Assembly (NCBI RefSeq): GCF_044904665.1
Contig: NZ_JADIKM010000001.1
Coordinates: 186,001-250,000 of the forward strand
Length of the DNA: 64,000 bases
Direction of reading: 5' to 3'
Source: Dyella_A ginsengisoli
GTDB taxonomy: Bacteria > Pseudomonadota > Gammaproteobacteria > Xanthomonadales > Rhodanobacteraceae
Below, piece by piece: positions 7,259-16,210 of the stretch. The translations under genes were made by a program, and so were the position numbers. The notes under the pieces were generated by a model. That model worked only from the letters and a program-made list of their open reading frames with translations, was not told the origin of the DNA and searched no databases. Every line of letters begins with the position of its first letter. Position 1 is the stretch's first letter.

Positions 7259-9028
7259 ATGACCCGTTTGCTCATTCCCGCCCCGCCCACTGGCGGCGGG
7301 CCGGACACGTCCCGCCGCCGTTTCCTCCAGGGCCTCGCGCTGGGTGGCACGGGGATCGGTCTCGGCCTGCTCGGCGGCCAGTGCGCGTTTGCCGCCGGCG
7401 CGCCGGGCGCCTCCGGCGGCAGCGCGCCGACGGTGCTGTCCGGCACCGACTTTGCGCTTCAGATCGATCAGGTGCCGGTGAACTTCACCGGCGCGCGGCG
7501 CTTGGCGCACGCGGTCAACGGCCAGGTGCCCGGGCCGCTGCTGCGCTGGAAGGAAGGCACCGACGTCACCCTGCGCGTAACCAACCGGCTGGCGGTGCCC
7601 ACCTCGATCCACTGGCACGGCATTCTGCTGCCGTTCGACATGGACGGCGTGCCCGGCATCGGCTTTCCCGGCATCGCGCCGGGCGAAACCTTCACCTACC
7701 GCTTCCCGGTGCGCCAGAGCGGCACCTACTGGTACCACTCGCACTCGGGTTTCCAGGAGCAGACCGGCCTGTTCGGCGCGATCGTGGTCGAGCCGGCCGC
7801 CGGCGAGCGCCATCACGCCGAGCGCGACTACGTGGTGATGCTCAACGACTGGACCGACGAGGACCCCGCGCACATCTACGCCACCCTCAAGCGACACAGC
7901 GACTACTACAACTTCGCCGAGCCCACCGCACCGGAGTTCTTCCACGATGTGCGAACCATGGGCCTGCAGCAGGCGCTGGCCAGGCGGCGCATGTGGAACC
8001 AGATGCGCATGAGCCCGAGCGACCTCGCCGACGTCTCCGGCACTACCTACACCTACCTCATGAACGGCATTACGCCGAACGGCAACTGGACCGGCCTGTT
8101 CCGGCCCGGCGAGCGGGTGCGGCTGCGCTTCATCAACGGCTCGTCGATGAGCTTCTTCGACGTGCGCATCCCCGGCCTCAAGATGACCGTGATCGCCGCC
8201 GACGGGCAGGACGTGGAGCCGGTCGCCGTGGACGAGTTCCGCATCGGCGTGGCCGAGGTCTACGACGTGCTGGTGGAGCCGCAGGACGACCGCGCCTACA
8301 CCGTCTTCGCGCAGTCGATCGACCGCACCGGCTACGCCCGCGGCACGCTGGCGCCGCGCCCGGGCATGCGCGCCGAGGTGCCGGCCATGGACCCGCGCCA
8401 GCGCCTGGCGATGGTCGACATGATGGGCGCGATGGGCAACGGCGGTCACTCCGGCCCTGACGGCGGCATGCAGGGCATGGACATGGGCGGTGCCGGGGCC
8501 AACGTACCGGCCGTGCACCATGCCCGCACCGAATACGGTCCGGGCGTGGACATGCGCGTGGACATGCCGCGCAGCAATCTCGACGACCCGGGCGTCGGCC
8601 TGCGCGACAACGGTCGACGCGTGCTCACCTATGCCGACCTGCACACCATTGGCGGCCCGCTCGACCCGCGTGCGCCCAGCCGCACCATCGAACTGCACCT
8701 CACCGGCAACATGGAGCGCTACGAGTGGTCGTTCGACGGCGTGAAGTACTCCGACGCCACGCCGATCCACTTCCGCGCCGGCGAGCGGCTGCGCATCGTG
8801 CTGGTCAACGACACCATGATGAACCACCCGATCCACCTGCACGGCATGTGGAGCGAGCTGGAAAATCCCGACGGCTCGTTCCAGCTGCGCAAGCACACCA
8901 TCAACGTGCAGCCCGCGCAGCGCATCAGCTACGCGGTGACCGCCGACGCGCTCGGCCGCTGGGCGTATCACTGCCACATGCTCTATCACATGGAGGCGGG
9001 CATGTTCCGCGAGGTGGTGGTGGCATGA
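7259..9028 (+). CDS. copA: CopA multicopper oxidase (Tat-exported copper resistance protein A)
   Basis: The 589-residue protein starts with a twin-arginine signal (SRRRFLQGLALGG). All multicopper-oxidase copper motifs are present: HWHG, WYHSHSGFQ, HPIHLHGMW and HCHMLYHMEAGM. A Met-rich insert (GGMQGMDMGGAG) near residue 400 is typical of copper-resistance CopA. It oxidises or sequesters copper in the periplasm. The ATG at 7259 follows a GGAGAG ribosome-binding sequence. Its stop overlaps the copB start (ATGA), so the two are translationally coupled. Confidence 0.95.
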   Translation: MTRLLIPAPPTGGGPDTSRRRFLQGLALGGTGIGLGLLGGQCAFAAGAPGASGGSAPTVLSGTDFALQIDQVPVNFTGARRLAHAVNGQVPGPLLRWKEGTDVTLRVTNRLAVPTSIHWHGILLPFDMDGVPGIGFPGIAPGETFTYRFPVRQSGTYWYHSHSGFQEQTGLFGAIVVEPAAGERHHAERDYVVMLNDWTDEDPAHIYATLKRHSDYYNFAEPTAPEFFHDVRTMGLQQALARRRMWNQMRMSPSDLADVSGTTYTYLMNGITPNGNWTGLFRPGERVRLRFINGSSMSFFDVRIPGLKMTVIAADGQDVEPVAVDEFRIGVAEVYDVLVEPQDDRAYTVFAQSIDRTGYARGTLAPRPGMRAEVPAMDPRQRLAMVDMMGAMGNGGHSGPDGGMQGMDMGGAGANVPAVHHARTEYGPGVDMRVDMPRSNLDDPGVGLRDNGRRVLTYADLHTIGGPLDPRAPSRTIELHLTGNMERYEWSFDGVKYSDATPIHFRAGERLRIVLVNDTMMNHPIHLHGMWSELENPDGSFQLRKHTINVQPAQRISYAVTADALGRWAYHCHMLYHMEAGMFREVVVA

Positions 9029-10374
9029 GGCGGCCGACTGTTTTCTCTCACGTCGCGCGCGCCGGGCTCGGTTTCGCGCTCGCCCTTGGCGGCGCGGCTT
9101 GGATGCCATCGGCCTCGGCCCAATCAGCGCCCGCATCGTCCGCCTCCACCGCCAATGCTCACGCGATGGACATGGGTGCGATGCCCATGGGCGACATGCC
9201 GATGCCGGCGTCTGCGTCCAGCACGGACGCGCCGGCCTCGGCGGCGATGCCCGGGATGGATCACGCGACGCATGCCGACCATGCGCGCGCGGCCGCATCC
9301 TCGTCGTCGATGCCGGACATGCGCGCGATCGACCACGGCGCGACGCCGGACATGAAGGTCATGCACGGCGCCAGCCATCCGGCGGCTGCCGCTTCATCGA
9401 TGTCCGGCATGGACGCGATGCCGGGGATGGATCACGCGATGCGGGAAGGCCCCCCCCCGGCGGCCGCATCCTCCTCGTCGATGCCGGTCATGCCTGCGAT
9501 GGACCACGGCGCGATGCCGGCTATGAAGGCCATGCAGCACGACGGCAGCCACCCGCCTGCTGCCGCCCCGTCGATGTCTGGTATGGATGCGATGCCGGGT
9601 ATGGATCATGCGGCGCAGGACGGCGGCATGGCCGGCATGTCGATGGGCGCCATGCAGGGAGGCGCGGCGCCGGCGGGTGCGCGCAGTCCGGATTACTCCG
9701 ACGGCTACGGCTACAGCACCATGCCCGGCATGGACATGTCCGACAGCGCTCCGCTCGGCATGCTGCTGGTCGATCAGCTGGAGGCCTTCCACGGTCGCGA
9801 CGGCAGCGGCCAGGCGTGGGACCTGCAGGGCTGGTACGGCGGCGACACCGACAAGCTGTGGCTGCGCAGCGAGGGCGAGCGCAGCGGCGGGCGGCTGGAG
9901 GATGGCGATGTCGAGGCGCTGTGGAGCCACGCCGTGGCGGCCTATTGGGACCGCACGCTCGGCGTGCGCCACGATCTTGGCGCGGGTCCGTCGCGCGACT
10001 GGCTCGCCGCCGGCGTGCAGGGTCTGGCGCCGTACTGGTTCGACGTGGAGGCCACGCTCTATCTGGGCACGTCCGGCCGCAGCGCGGCGCGGGTGCGCGC
10101 CAGCTACGACGTGCTGTTTACCCAGCGGCTGATCCTGCAGCCCGAGCTGGAGGCGAACCTGTACGGTCGCCGCGATCCGGCACGCGGGCTCGGCCGCGGC
10201 CTCACTGACGTACAGTTCGGCCTGCGGCTGCGCTACGAGGTGCGTCGCGAGTTCGCGCCGTATGTGGGCGTGCAGTTCGTGCAGCGCGTCGGCTCAACCG
10301 CCGACCTCGCCCGTGCGGCCGGCCGCCCGGTGTTCGACCGGCAGTTCGTGGCCGGCCTGCGTTTCTGGTTCTGA
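9025..10374 (+). CDS. copB: CopB outer-membrane copper resistance protein with Met/His repeats
   Basis: The 449-residue protein has a signal peptide, then a low-complexity region (about 50-230) rich in MPGMDHA, SSSSM and MDHG motifs, then a C-terminal outer-membrane beta-barrel domain ending in Phe. CopB binds copper at the outer membrane. The Met/His region contains a tandem repeat of about 57-58 residues present slightly more than twice. It is unusually long and includes a C9 tract. The start overlaps the copA stop. The family call is firm because of the barrel and operon position. Confidence 0.92.
   Translation: MRRPTVFSHVARAGLGFALALGGAAWMPSASAQSAPASSASTANAHAMDMGAMPMGDMPMPASASSTDAPASAAMPGMDHATHADHARAAASSSSMPDMRAIDHGATPDMKVMHGASHPAAAASSMSGMDAMPGMDHAMREGPPPAAASSSSMPVMPAMDHGAMPAMKAMQHDGSHPPAAAPSMSGMDAMPGMDHAAQDGGMAGMSMGAMQGGAAPAGARSPDYSDGYGYSTMPGMDMSDSAPLGMLLVDQLEAFHGRDGSGQAWDLQGWYGGDTDKLWLRSEGERSGGRLEDGDVEALWSHAVAAYWDRTLGVRHDLGAGPSRDWLAAGVQGLAPYWFDVEATLYLGTSGRSAARVRASYDVLFTQRLILQPELEANLYGRRDPARGLGRGLTDVQFGLRLRYEVRREFAPYVGVQFVQRVGSTADLARAAGRPVFDRQFVAGLRFWF
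9247..9612 (+). repeat. In-frame tandem repeat in copB
   Basis: Copies begin at 9247, 9418 and 9592 (periods 171 and 174 nt), each starting with the codons for MPGMDHA. Two copies are complete and the third is partial. Each unit encodes SSSSMPxM, MDHGA, HPxAAA and SMSGMDA blocks, so the number of copper-binding Met/His residues scales with copy number. Confidence 0.8.
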
Positions 10375-10389
10375 CCTGGATCACCTGCC

Positions 10390-10989
10390 ATGCCCACCTC
10401 GCTTCGATCGTTTTTCCTCGGCGTGCTCGCCACGCTGGTGCTGCTGGCCGTGGGCGTGCTCGCCTTCGTCTGGTCGGGCCGCTACGACATGGGCGCGGAC
10501 GCCCCGCACACCCGGCCGGTGTTCGCGCTGATGCAGACGATGCGCGAGCGCTCGATCCGCGCCCACGCGGCCGACCTCGTGGTACCTGATCTGAGCGACC
10601 CGCAGCTCGTGCTCAAGGGTGCCGGCCAGTACGCGGCGATGTGCACGCAGTGCCATCTCTCGCCGGTGATGACGGATTCGGAAATCCGCCCGGGCCTTTA
10701 CCCGCAGCCGCCCAACCTGAGCCGGGTGCGGGTCGATCCGAAGCAGGCGTTCTGGGCGATCAAGCACGGCATCAAGATGAGCGCGATGCCGGCGTGGGGC
10801 GCCAGCCACGATGACGCGACGATCTGGTCGATGGTCGCCTTCCTGCAGAAACTCCCCGGCATGAGCGCGCAGGAATACAAGGACATCGTGGCCCGGGCGC
10901 CGCCGGACGAGGACATGGACATGGGTGCGGAGGCCGCCGCCCCGGCGCCGCCCCACCACGACAACGGCGGCGCGCCCGACGCACACTGA
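10390..10989 (+). CDS. Membrane-anchored cytochrome c of the copper operon
   Basis: The 199-residue protein has an N-terminal membrane helix (about 8-29), a single heme-binding motif CTQCH near residue 83, and a distal MSAMPAWG segment that likely supplies the axial Met. The C-terminal tail is rich in Asp, Met and His (DEDMDMGAEAA, HHDN) and may bind metal. It follows copB by 15 bp. Cytochromes of this kind are often found at the end of copA-copB clusters and may accept electrons from copper oxidation; that role is inferred. Confidence 0.85.
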   Translation: MPTSLRSFFLGVLATLVLLAVGVLAFVWSGRYDMGADAPHTRPVFALMQTMRERSIRAHAADLVVPDLSDPQLVLKGAGQYAAMCTQCHLSPVMTDSEIRPGLYPQPPNLSRVRVDPKQAFWAIKHGIKMSAMPAWGASHDDATIWSMVAFLQKLPGMSAQEYKDIVARAPPDEDMDMGAEAAAPAPPHHDNGGAPDAH

Positions 10990-11010
10990 GCCGTCGACGC
11001 GAGGCTCGAC

Positions 11011-11994
11011 TCAGTGCGCGTGCGAGAACGCGCACGGCGCGCGCGTGCCGCGACCGTCCTCGTCCGCGTGATCGGTCTGCAGCGTCACGTGGGTGATCGC
11101 GAAGCGCTCGGCGAGCATCGCCTGCACCTCGCGGCGGGTGTCGTGGCAGTCCAGCGCGCGGTTCACGAACAGGTGCGCCGACAGCGCCGGCATGCCCGAG
11201 GTGACCTCCCACACGTGCAGGTCTTCCACCGCGGTGATGCCGTCGACCGCGCGCATCGCCTGGCCGATCGTGGTCGGGTTCAGCCCGCGCGGCGCCGCTT
11301 CGAGGAACACGCGGCCGGAGTCGCGCACCAGCGCATAGCCGGCCTTGAACATCAACGCGGCGACGACCAGCGCGGCGATCGAGTCGACGCGGTTCCAGCC
11401 CGTCCACCACACGATGGCGCCGGCGACGGCGGTGGCGATGAAGGCGTACAGGTCGGTGAGGATGTGCTGGAAGCTGCCCTCCACGTTCAGGCTCTGCCGG
11501 TTGGCCTTGCTCATCACCCACACCGCGACCAGGTTCACGCCGATGCCGACCGTGGCCACCACGGTGACCAGCGCGCCATCGACACGCGGCGGCGTGATCA
11601 GCCGCACCACCGCCTCGATGATGAACCACGCCGACAGCAGCAGCAGCGACAGGCCGTTGATCTGCGCACTGAGGATCTCCGCGCGCTTGAGCCCGAACGT
11701 GTAGCTGCCGCTGGCGGGCCTTTTGGCCAGGCTCATCGCCCACAGCGCCAGCGCGATCGCGGCGGCGTCGGTGAGCAGGTGGCCGGCGTCCGAAATTAGC
11801 GCCAGCGAGCCGGCGATCAGGCCGACCGCCACTTCCACCACGGTGAAGCCGAGCAGCAGGGCCAGCGCTACGGCGAGATAGCGGCGGTCGGCATCCTGCG
11901 CGATGGCGTGGCTGTGTCCGTGGTCGTGGGCATGCGCATCATCGTGCGCGTGCGGCGCGTGGTCGTGCGGGTGATCGTGGTGGTGGGATGTCAC
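11011..11994 (-). CDS. Cation diffusion facilitator (zinc/cobalt exporter, CzcD/ZitB type)
   Basis: The 327-residue protein has a His-rich N-terminus (HHHDHPHDH, HDHGHSH), six membrane helices, and the metal-site motifs SDAGHLLTDA in helix 2 and QHILTDLY in helix 5. A C-terminal cytoplasmic domain carries EDLHVWEVTSG and ends in His residues. It exports Zn(II) and related ions by proton antiport. The start is GTG at 11992-11994. It converges on the copper operon with only 21 bp between stops, making this a metal-resistance neighbourhood. Confidence 0.93.
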   Translation of the reverse strand: MTSHHHDHPHDHAPHAHDDAHAHDHGHSHAIAQDADRRYLAVALALLLGFTVVEVAVGLIAGSLALISDAGHLLTDAAAIALALWAMSLAKRPASGSYTFGLKRAEILSAQINGLSLLLLSAWFIIEAVVRLITPPRVDGALVTVVATVGIGVNLVAVWVMSKANRQSLNVEGSFQHILTDLYAFIATAVAGAIVWWTGWNRVDSIAALVVAALMFKAGYALVRDSGRVFLEAAPRGLNPTTIGQAMRAVDGITAVEDLHVWEVTSGMPALSAHLFVNRALDCHDTRREVQAMLAERFAITHVTLQTDHADEDGRGTRAPCAFSHAH

Positions 11995-12089
11995 GGCAGG
12001 CGGTTCGGCAACGAGGCGACGGTCGTTGAACGATACGATGGGCTCCCTGCGTTATGCCATCACACGCCGTCGAGCAAGCGAGTCGCGCC

Positions 12090-12440
12090 ATGCCCTGGAT
12101 CATCACCAAGTACCTGATCACCGCCGCCGTAGTGGTCGTTGTTTCCGAGGTAGCCAAGCGCAGCGATCGCGCCGGTGCGCTGATCGCCTCGCTTCCGCTG
12201 GTCACGCTGCTGGCGTTGATCTGGCTGCATGTGGAGAAGCAGTCGACCGCGAAGATCGCCAACCACGCCTGGTACACCTTCTGGTACGTGGTGCCCACGC
12301 TGCCGATGTTCCTGGCGTTTCCGCGCCTGCTGGCGCGCTTCGGCTTCTGGCCGGCGCTGGCGATCAGCGCGGTGATCACGGTGATTTGCTTCGCGCTGTT
12401 CGCGCTGGCGGTGAAGCCGTTGGGGATCAAGCTGCTCTGA
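12090..12440 (+). CDS. DUF3147-family small membrane protein
   Basis: The 116-residue protein has four predicted membrane helices and the family-typical stretch SEVAKRSDRAGALIASLPLV. The ATG at 12090 matches the usual N-terminus (MPWIITKYL); an earlier ATG at 12054 adds an unlikely tail. It is divergent from the CDF exporter. The function of DUF3147 is not established, and nothing here links it firmly to metals. Confidence 0.75.
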   Translation: MPWIITKYLITAAVVVVVSEVAKRSDRAGALIASLPLVTLLALIWLHVEKQSTAKIANHAWYTFWYVVPTLPMFLAFPRLLARFGFWPALAISAVITVICFALFALAVKPLGIKLL

Positions 12441-12477
12441 TCCGGCGGCCGGCGCGCGAGGCGCCGGCCGCGGCCGA

Positions 12478-13002
12478 TCAAATGTCGAAGCCCACGCCGA
12501 CCAGGGCCATGGTTTCGCCGCTGTTGGGGTCGTGCAGGCCACCGTTGGAGATGTGGCGGATGCCGAAACTCACGTGCTTGAACTGCAACCCCAGCGTGCT
12601 GACAAACTGGTAGTGGCTGGAGAGCGCCTGGGTGGCGTGGTTGGTGCCGGCCAGCTGGAAGCTGAAGAACAGCGGGTAAAACCATGCGCTCTCGTCGCTG
12701 GTGCGCAAGCGTGCGCCAGCGGCCACCAGCGCCACCGAGGGGCGCGTGGTCTGGCTGTACTTCCTGGTCAGGTCGCGGCCGTCGATCCAGCCGGCCGAGA
12801 CGTCCGGCGACCAGGTATATCGGCTGTTGCCGATGGCATGCGGGGCGAACACTGCCTCGACGAAGGCGGTGTTGGTGCCGTGCGAATCCATGTAGCTGCG
12901 GCCCGCCTGCACTTCCACGTGGGTAGCGGCCTGCGAGAGCGCGGGCAGTGCGATCAGGGCAAGTGCAACGGCGAGACGACGGGGGGAGGGAAAGGCGTGC
13001 AC
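12478..13002 (-). CDS. pagL: PagL-like lipid A 3-O-deacylase
   Basis: The 174-residue protein has a signal peptide ending SQA-ATH and an outer-membrane barrel pattern ending in FDI. Near the C-terminus the motif RHISNGG gives His150 and Ser152, with Glu163 eleven residues later; this resembles the His-Ser-Glu triad of PagL. PagL enzymes remove the 3-O acyl chain of lipid A in the outer membrane. The start is GTG at 13000-13002, after an AAGGAA ribosome-binding sequence. It is a single gene, convergent with the DUF3147 gene. Confidence 0.8.
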   Translation of the reverse strand: MHAFPSPRRLAVALALIALPALSQAATHVEVQAGRSYMDSHGTNTAFVEAVFAPHAIGNSRYTWSPDVSAGWIDGRDLTRKYSQTTRPSVALVAAGARLRTSDESAWFYPLFFSFQLAGTNHATQALSSHYQFVSTLGLQFKHVSFGIRHISNGGLHDPNSGETMALVGVGFDI

Positions 13003-13121
13003 GATCGGGGTTCCTTGGTATTTTTGTGGTTACTGCACCCGTTAGTTTAATAAAGATCCGTGCAGCCGTAGTGAATATTCGTGCGCCTTTTGGCACGACT
13101 CTGCGTTTCGCGTACGACAAC

Positions 13122-13150
13122 AAAAAGCCCGGGCGATCACTCGCCCGGGC
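13122..13150 (-). terminator. Rho-independent terminator of the M16 peptidase operon
   Basis: On the minus strand a perfect 10-bp stem (GCCCGGGCGA pairing with TCGCCCGGGC) with a 4-base loop is followed by five T. It lies 26 bp after the second peptidase stop. Confidence 0.85.
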
Positions 13151-13175
13151 CCTGCCATCCCGAGGGGGGCGCAGT

Positions 13176-14672
13176 TCAGCGCGCGCCGGCCACCTCCGTC
13201 GCCTGCAGGCTGGCGTCGTCCAGATCCAGCGACTTCGCCGGCAGCTGCCGGCCTTGCGGGTGCGCCTTCAACAGGGCGGCGCCGAACTGTGCGGCATCGC
13301 CGACCACCACCACGTGCCGCCCGGACTCACCCAGGTGGGCCTGCGCGTAGCGCTGGATCTGCGCCGGCGTCACCGCCTGCACGCGGTCGATGTAGCGGCC
13401 GATGTCGGCCAGGTCCACGCCGTACACCGCCAGCTCGCCCACCTGGCGGGCCAGCCCCGACGTGGTCTCCAGGCTGCGGCCGTATTCGCCCGCCAGGGTG
13501 GCCTTGCGCGCGGCCAGTTCATCGGCGCCCACCGGCGTGCTGCCGAGCCGATCGAACTCGCCCTGCATCAGCGTCACCACCTGCGTGGCTGAGGGGTTCT
13601 TGGTCTGCGCCGCGGCCAGCCACAGGCCGCTGCCGCGGCGCGGGTCGAAGCTGCTGCTGGCGCCGTAGGACAGGCCGCGCTTGATGCGGATCTCTTCATT
13701 GAGCCGGGCCGAGTACGAGCCGCCCAGCACGGCGTTGGCGACGGTGCCGACATAGAAGTCCGCATCTCCGCGCGGCGGCGCGGTGTGCGCCGCCACCACT
13801 CCGGCCTGGCCCGCGCCGGGCTGGTCGATCACCAGCAGGTCGGGCAGGGCCGTGCGGCCTCCGGCGACCGGTGCCGCCGCCAGCGGCGTGGCCGGCGCCT
13901 GCCAGTCGCCGAAGCTGGCGCGCGCCAGCTCGGCCGCCTGGGCCGGCGTGATGTCGCCGGTGAGCACGAGGATCGCGTTGTCCGGCCGGTACAGCGTGCG
14001 GTGCAGCTGCTCCACGTCGGTGCGTGTGATGCGCTTGAGCGAAGCCGGCGTGCCGCTGCGCGAGTGGCCGTAGGCGCCGTCGCCGAATACGCCCCGCGCG
14101 GCGGCCAGCGACGCCAGCGTGGTGGGGCGGCTGAGCATCAGCTGCAGGTCGTCCAGCGCCTGCGTGCGGGCGCGGGACAGTTCGTCCTCGGCAAACGCCG
14201 GGCGACGCACCACGTCGGCAAGCAGCGCCAGCGCCTCGCCGAGCCGCGGCGTGGTGACGGTGATACCGACGCCGCTCTCGTCCCAGCCGGCGGAGGCATC
14301 CAGCGTGCCGCCCAGTGCTTCCGCCGCGGCGGCGATCTGCGGCGCGGTCTTGCCGGCGGCGCCCTTGGTCAGCAGGTTGGCGGTGAGGCTGGCCAGGCCC
14401 GCTTCGCCGGCCGGGTCCATCTCGCCACCGCGGCGGATCAGCAGTCGCGCGGTGACCAGCGGCAGGTCGGCGCGACGCACGCTGACCACGCGCAGGCCGT
14501 TGGCCAGCGTCTGGCTGGACGGCGTGGGCACGTGCAGCCGCGGCGCGGCGGCGGGCGGCGGCGGGGTGCTGGGGAAATCCGCGGCGCTGGCGGCGGTACT
14601 GTTGGCGCTGGCGACGCCGAGGCCGGCGGCAATCAGCGCGACGAGGGCAAGGCGGTGCATCGATCGGCTCAT
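13176..14672 (-). CDS. M16-family peptidase homologue lacking the zinc motif
   Basis: The 498-residue secreted protein has a signal peptide and the tandem M16 domains (inverzincin fold). The HxxEH zinc site is absent: the equivalent position reads GEAGLASLTANLL. M16 enzymes often work as a pair of one catalytic and one non-catalytic subunit, and the catalytic partner is the gene directly upstream, whose stop overlaps this ATG (ATGA, 14669-14672). This subunit likely helps bind peptide substrate in the periplasm. Substrates are unknown. Confidence 0.9.
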   Translation of the reverse strand: MSRSMHRLALVALIAAGLGVASANSTAASAADFPSTPPPPAAAPRLHVPTPSSQTLANGLRVVSVRRADLPLVTARLLIRRGGEMDPAGEAGLASLTANLLTKGAAGKTAPQIAAAAEALGGTLDASAGWDESGVGITVTTPRLGEALALLADVVRRPAFAEDELSRARTQALDDLQLMLSRPTTLASLAAARGVFGDGAYGHSRSGTPASLKRITRTDVEQLHRTLYRPDNAILVLTGDITPAQAAELARASFGDWQAPATPLAAAPVAGGRTALPDLLVIDQPGAGQAGVVAAHTAPPRGDADFYVGTVANAVLGGSYSARLNEEIRIKRGLSYGASSSFDPRRGSGLWLAAAQTKNPSATQVVTLMQGEFDRLGSTPVGADELAARKATLAGEYGRSLETTSGLARQVGELAVYGVDLADIGRYIDRVQAVTPAQIQRYAQAHLGESGRHVVVVGDAAQFGAALLKAHPQGRQLPAKSLDLDDASLQATEVAGAR

Positions 14673-16060
14673 TTCGTCGCTCCCTGGCTAGTGGCCTGCG
14701 CGCCCTTGGGCTGCGGCAGGTAGTCGATGGTCACGCTGTGCGCGCCGGTGACGTAGGTGTGCAGCACGCGCTGCACGTCGGCGGCGCTCACCTTCTGCAG
14801 GGTGGCCAGGTCAGTGTTCACGTGCGCGGGATCGCCGTCGATCAACGACGCCTGGCCCAGCGCGAAGGCCAGGCCCATCGGGGTCTGGCGTTGCTTGAGC
14901 TGGCCGGTGAGCAGCTGGGTCTTCACCTTCGCCAGCTCCGCGTCGGGAATCGGCTGGGTGGCGAGCCGGTCGATCTCTGCGCGCAGCAGTTTCTCCGCCT
15001 CGTCCGGCGTGTGGCCACTGGCGAGGATGGCGTAGGCGGTGAACAGCCCCGGGCCCACGCGCGCGTCGGCATCGGCGCCGACCTGTTGCGCCACCTGGCT
15101 GCGATAAACCAGCGACTGGTACAGCCGCGAGGAGTCGCCCTCGGACAGCAGCGCCGCGGCGACCTGCAGCGGGATGGTGTCGGCCGATGGTGTCGGCGGG
15201 ATCAGCCAGGTCATCGCGATGCCGGGCAAAGGCGCGGTGGGGCTGGTCTCGGTGTAGCGCTTGTCCGCCGTGCGCGCCGGTTCGACCGCGGCGACCTGCG
15301 GTACCGGGGTGGCCGGCTTGGGAATCCAGCCGAAGTACTGATCGACCCACGCGTCGAGCTGCTTCGGGTCGAAATCGCCGGCGACTATCAGCGTGGCGTT
15401 GTCGGGGCGGTAGAAGGTGCGGTGGAAGTCGATCACGTTCTGCAGCGAGGCGGCGTCCAGATCCTCGATGCTGCCGATGGTCGGGCGCTGGTACGGATGC
15501 ACCGTGTACGAGTGCGGGCCTATCGCGTTGAACAGCTTGCCGTACGGATTGGCCAGCACGCTCTGGCGGTATTCCTCCTGCACCACGGCGCGCTCGGACT
15601 TGAAGTTCTTTTCGTCCACGTTGAGGTTGGACAGCCGCTCGGCCTCGGCCCACAGCAGGGTGCGCAAGTAGTTGGCCGGCACCACCTCGTAGTAATTGGT
15701 GACGTCGTCGCTGGTAGAGGCGTTGTTGGCGCCGCCGACGTCCTCGGTGAGCCGGTCCATCTGCTCGGAGTGCATGTGCTTGGTGCTCTTGAACATCAAG
15801 TGCTCGAACAGGTGCGCAAAGCCGGAGCGGCCGGCGGGGTCGTCCTTCGAGCCCACGTGGTACCAGACCTGCACGGTGACCGTAGGGCTGGCGTGGTCCT
15901 CCACGCTGAGCACCTGCAGCCCGTTGGACAGCGTGCGCTCGCGGTAATGGATGGGCGGCACGACAAGGTCGGCAGCAGCGGCTGCCGGCGGTGCCAGTAC
16001 GCCGGCAACCAGCAAGGTGAGCGAGGCGAGCCGGACAGCGGCCCGCAGTGGGTGGCGCAT
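14669..16060 (-). CDS. M16-family zinc peptidase, catalytic subunit
   Basis: The 463-residue protein has a signal peptide, and the zinc-binding motif HLFEH at residues 83-87 (His83, Glu86, His87) followed about 75 residues later by the conserved ERAVVQEEY. It is a periplasmic insulinase/pitrilysin-type peptidase. The ATG at 16058-16060 was chosen because a strong AGGAAGGAG ribosome-binding sequence precedes it; a longer frame adds a non-signal tail. It is translationally coupled to the inactive partner downstream and divergent from the MATE gene. Confidence 0.93.
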   Translation of the reverse strand: MRHPLRAAVRLASLTLLVAGVLAPPAAAAADLVVPPIHYRERTLSNGLQVLSVEDHASPTVTVQVWYHVGSKDDPAGRSGFAHLFEHLMFKSTKHMHSEQMDRLTEDVGGANNASTSDDVTNYYEVVPANYLRTLLWAEAERLSNLNVDEKNFKSERAVVQEEYRQSVLANPYGKLFNAIGPHSYTVHPYQRPTIGSIEDLDAASLQNVIDFHRTFYRPDNATLIVAGDFDPKQLDAWVDQYFGWIPKPATPVPQVAAVEPARTADKRYTETSPTAPLPGIAMTWLIPPTPSADTIPLQVAAALLSEGDSSRLYQSLVYRSQVAQQVGADADARVGPGLFTAYAILASGHTPDEAEKLLRAEIDRLATQPIPDAELAKVKTQLLTGQLKQRQTPMGLAFALGQASLIDGDPAHVNTDLATLQKVSAADVQRVLHTYVTGAHSVTIDYLPQPKGAQATSQGATK

Positions 16061-16210
16061 GGTGCTACTCCTTCCTGGATGGTCCGCCGACGATAGCAAG
16101 CCGACGCGCCCGGCCGTCCGTGACTTTCGGCCCTTGGCTGCGGCGCGTGCCTACCCGTCGCACGGATATGCGAAGCTGCGCGACCGCCGACGCCTGCCCA
16201 CGGACTGACC

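Noticed and set aside
9160..9660. Repeats in copB as a CRISPR array
   Set aside because: Units are longer, in frame and encode Met/His motifs; no unique spacers.
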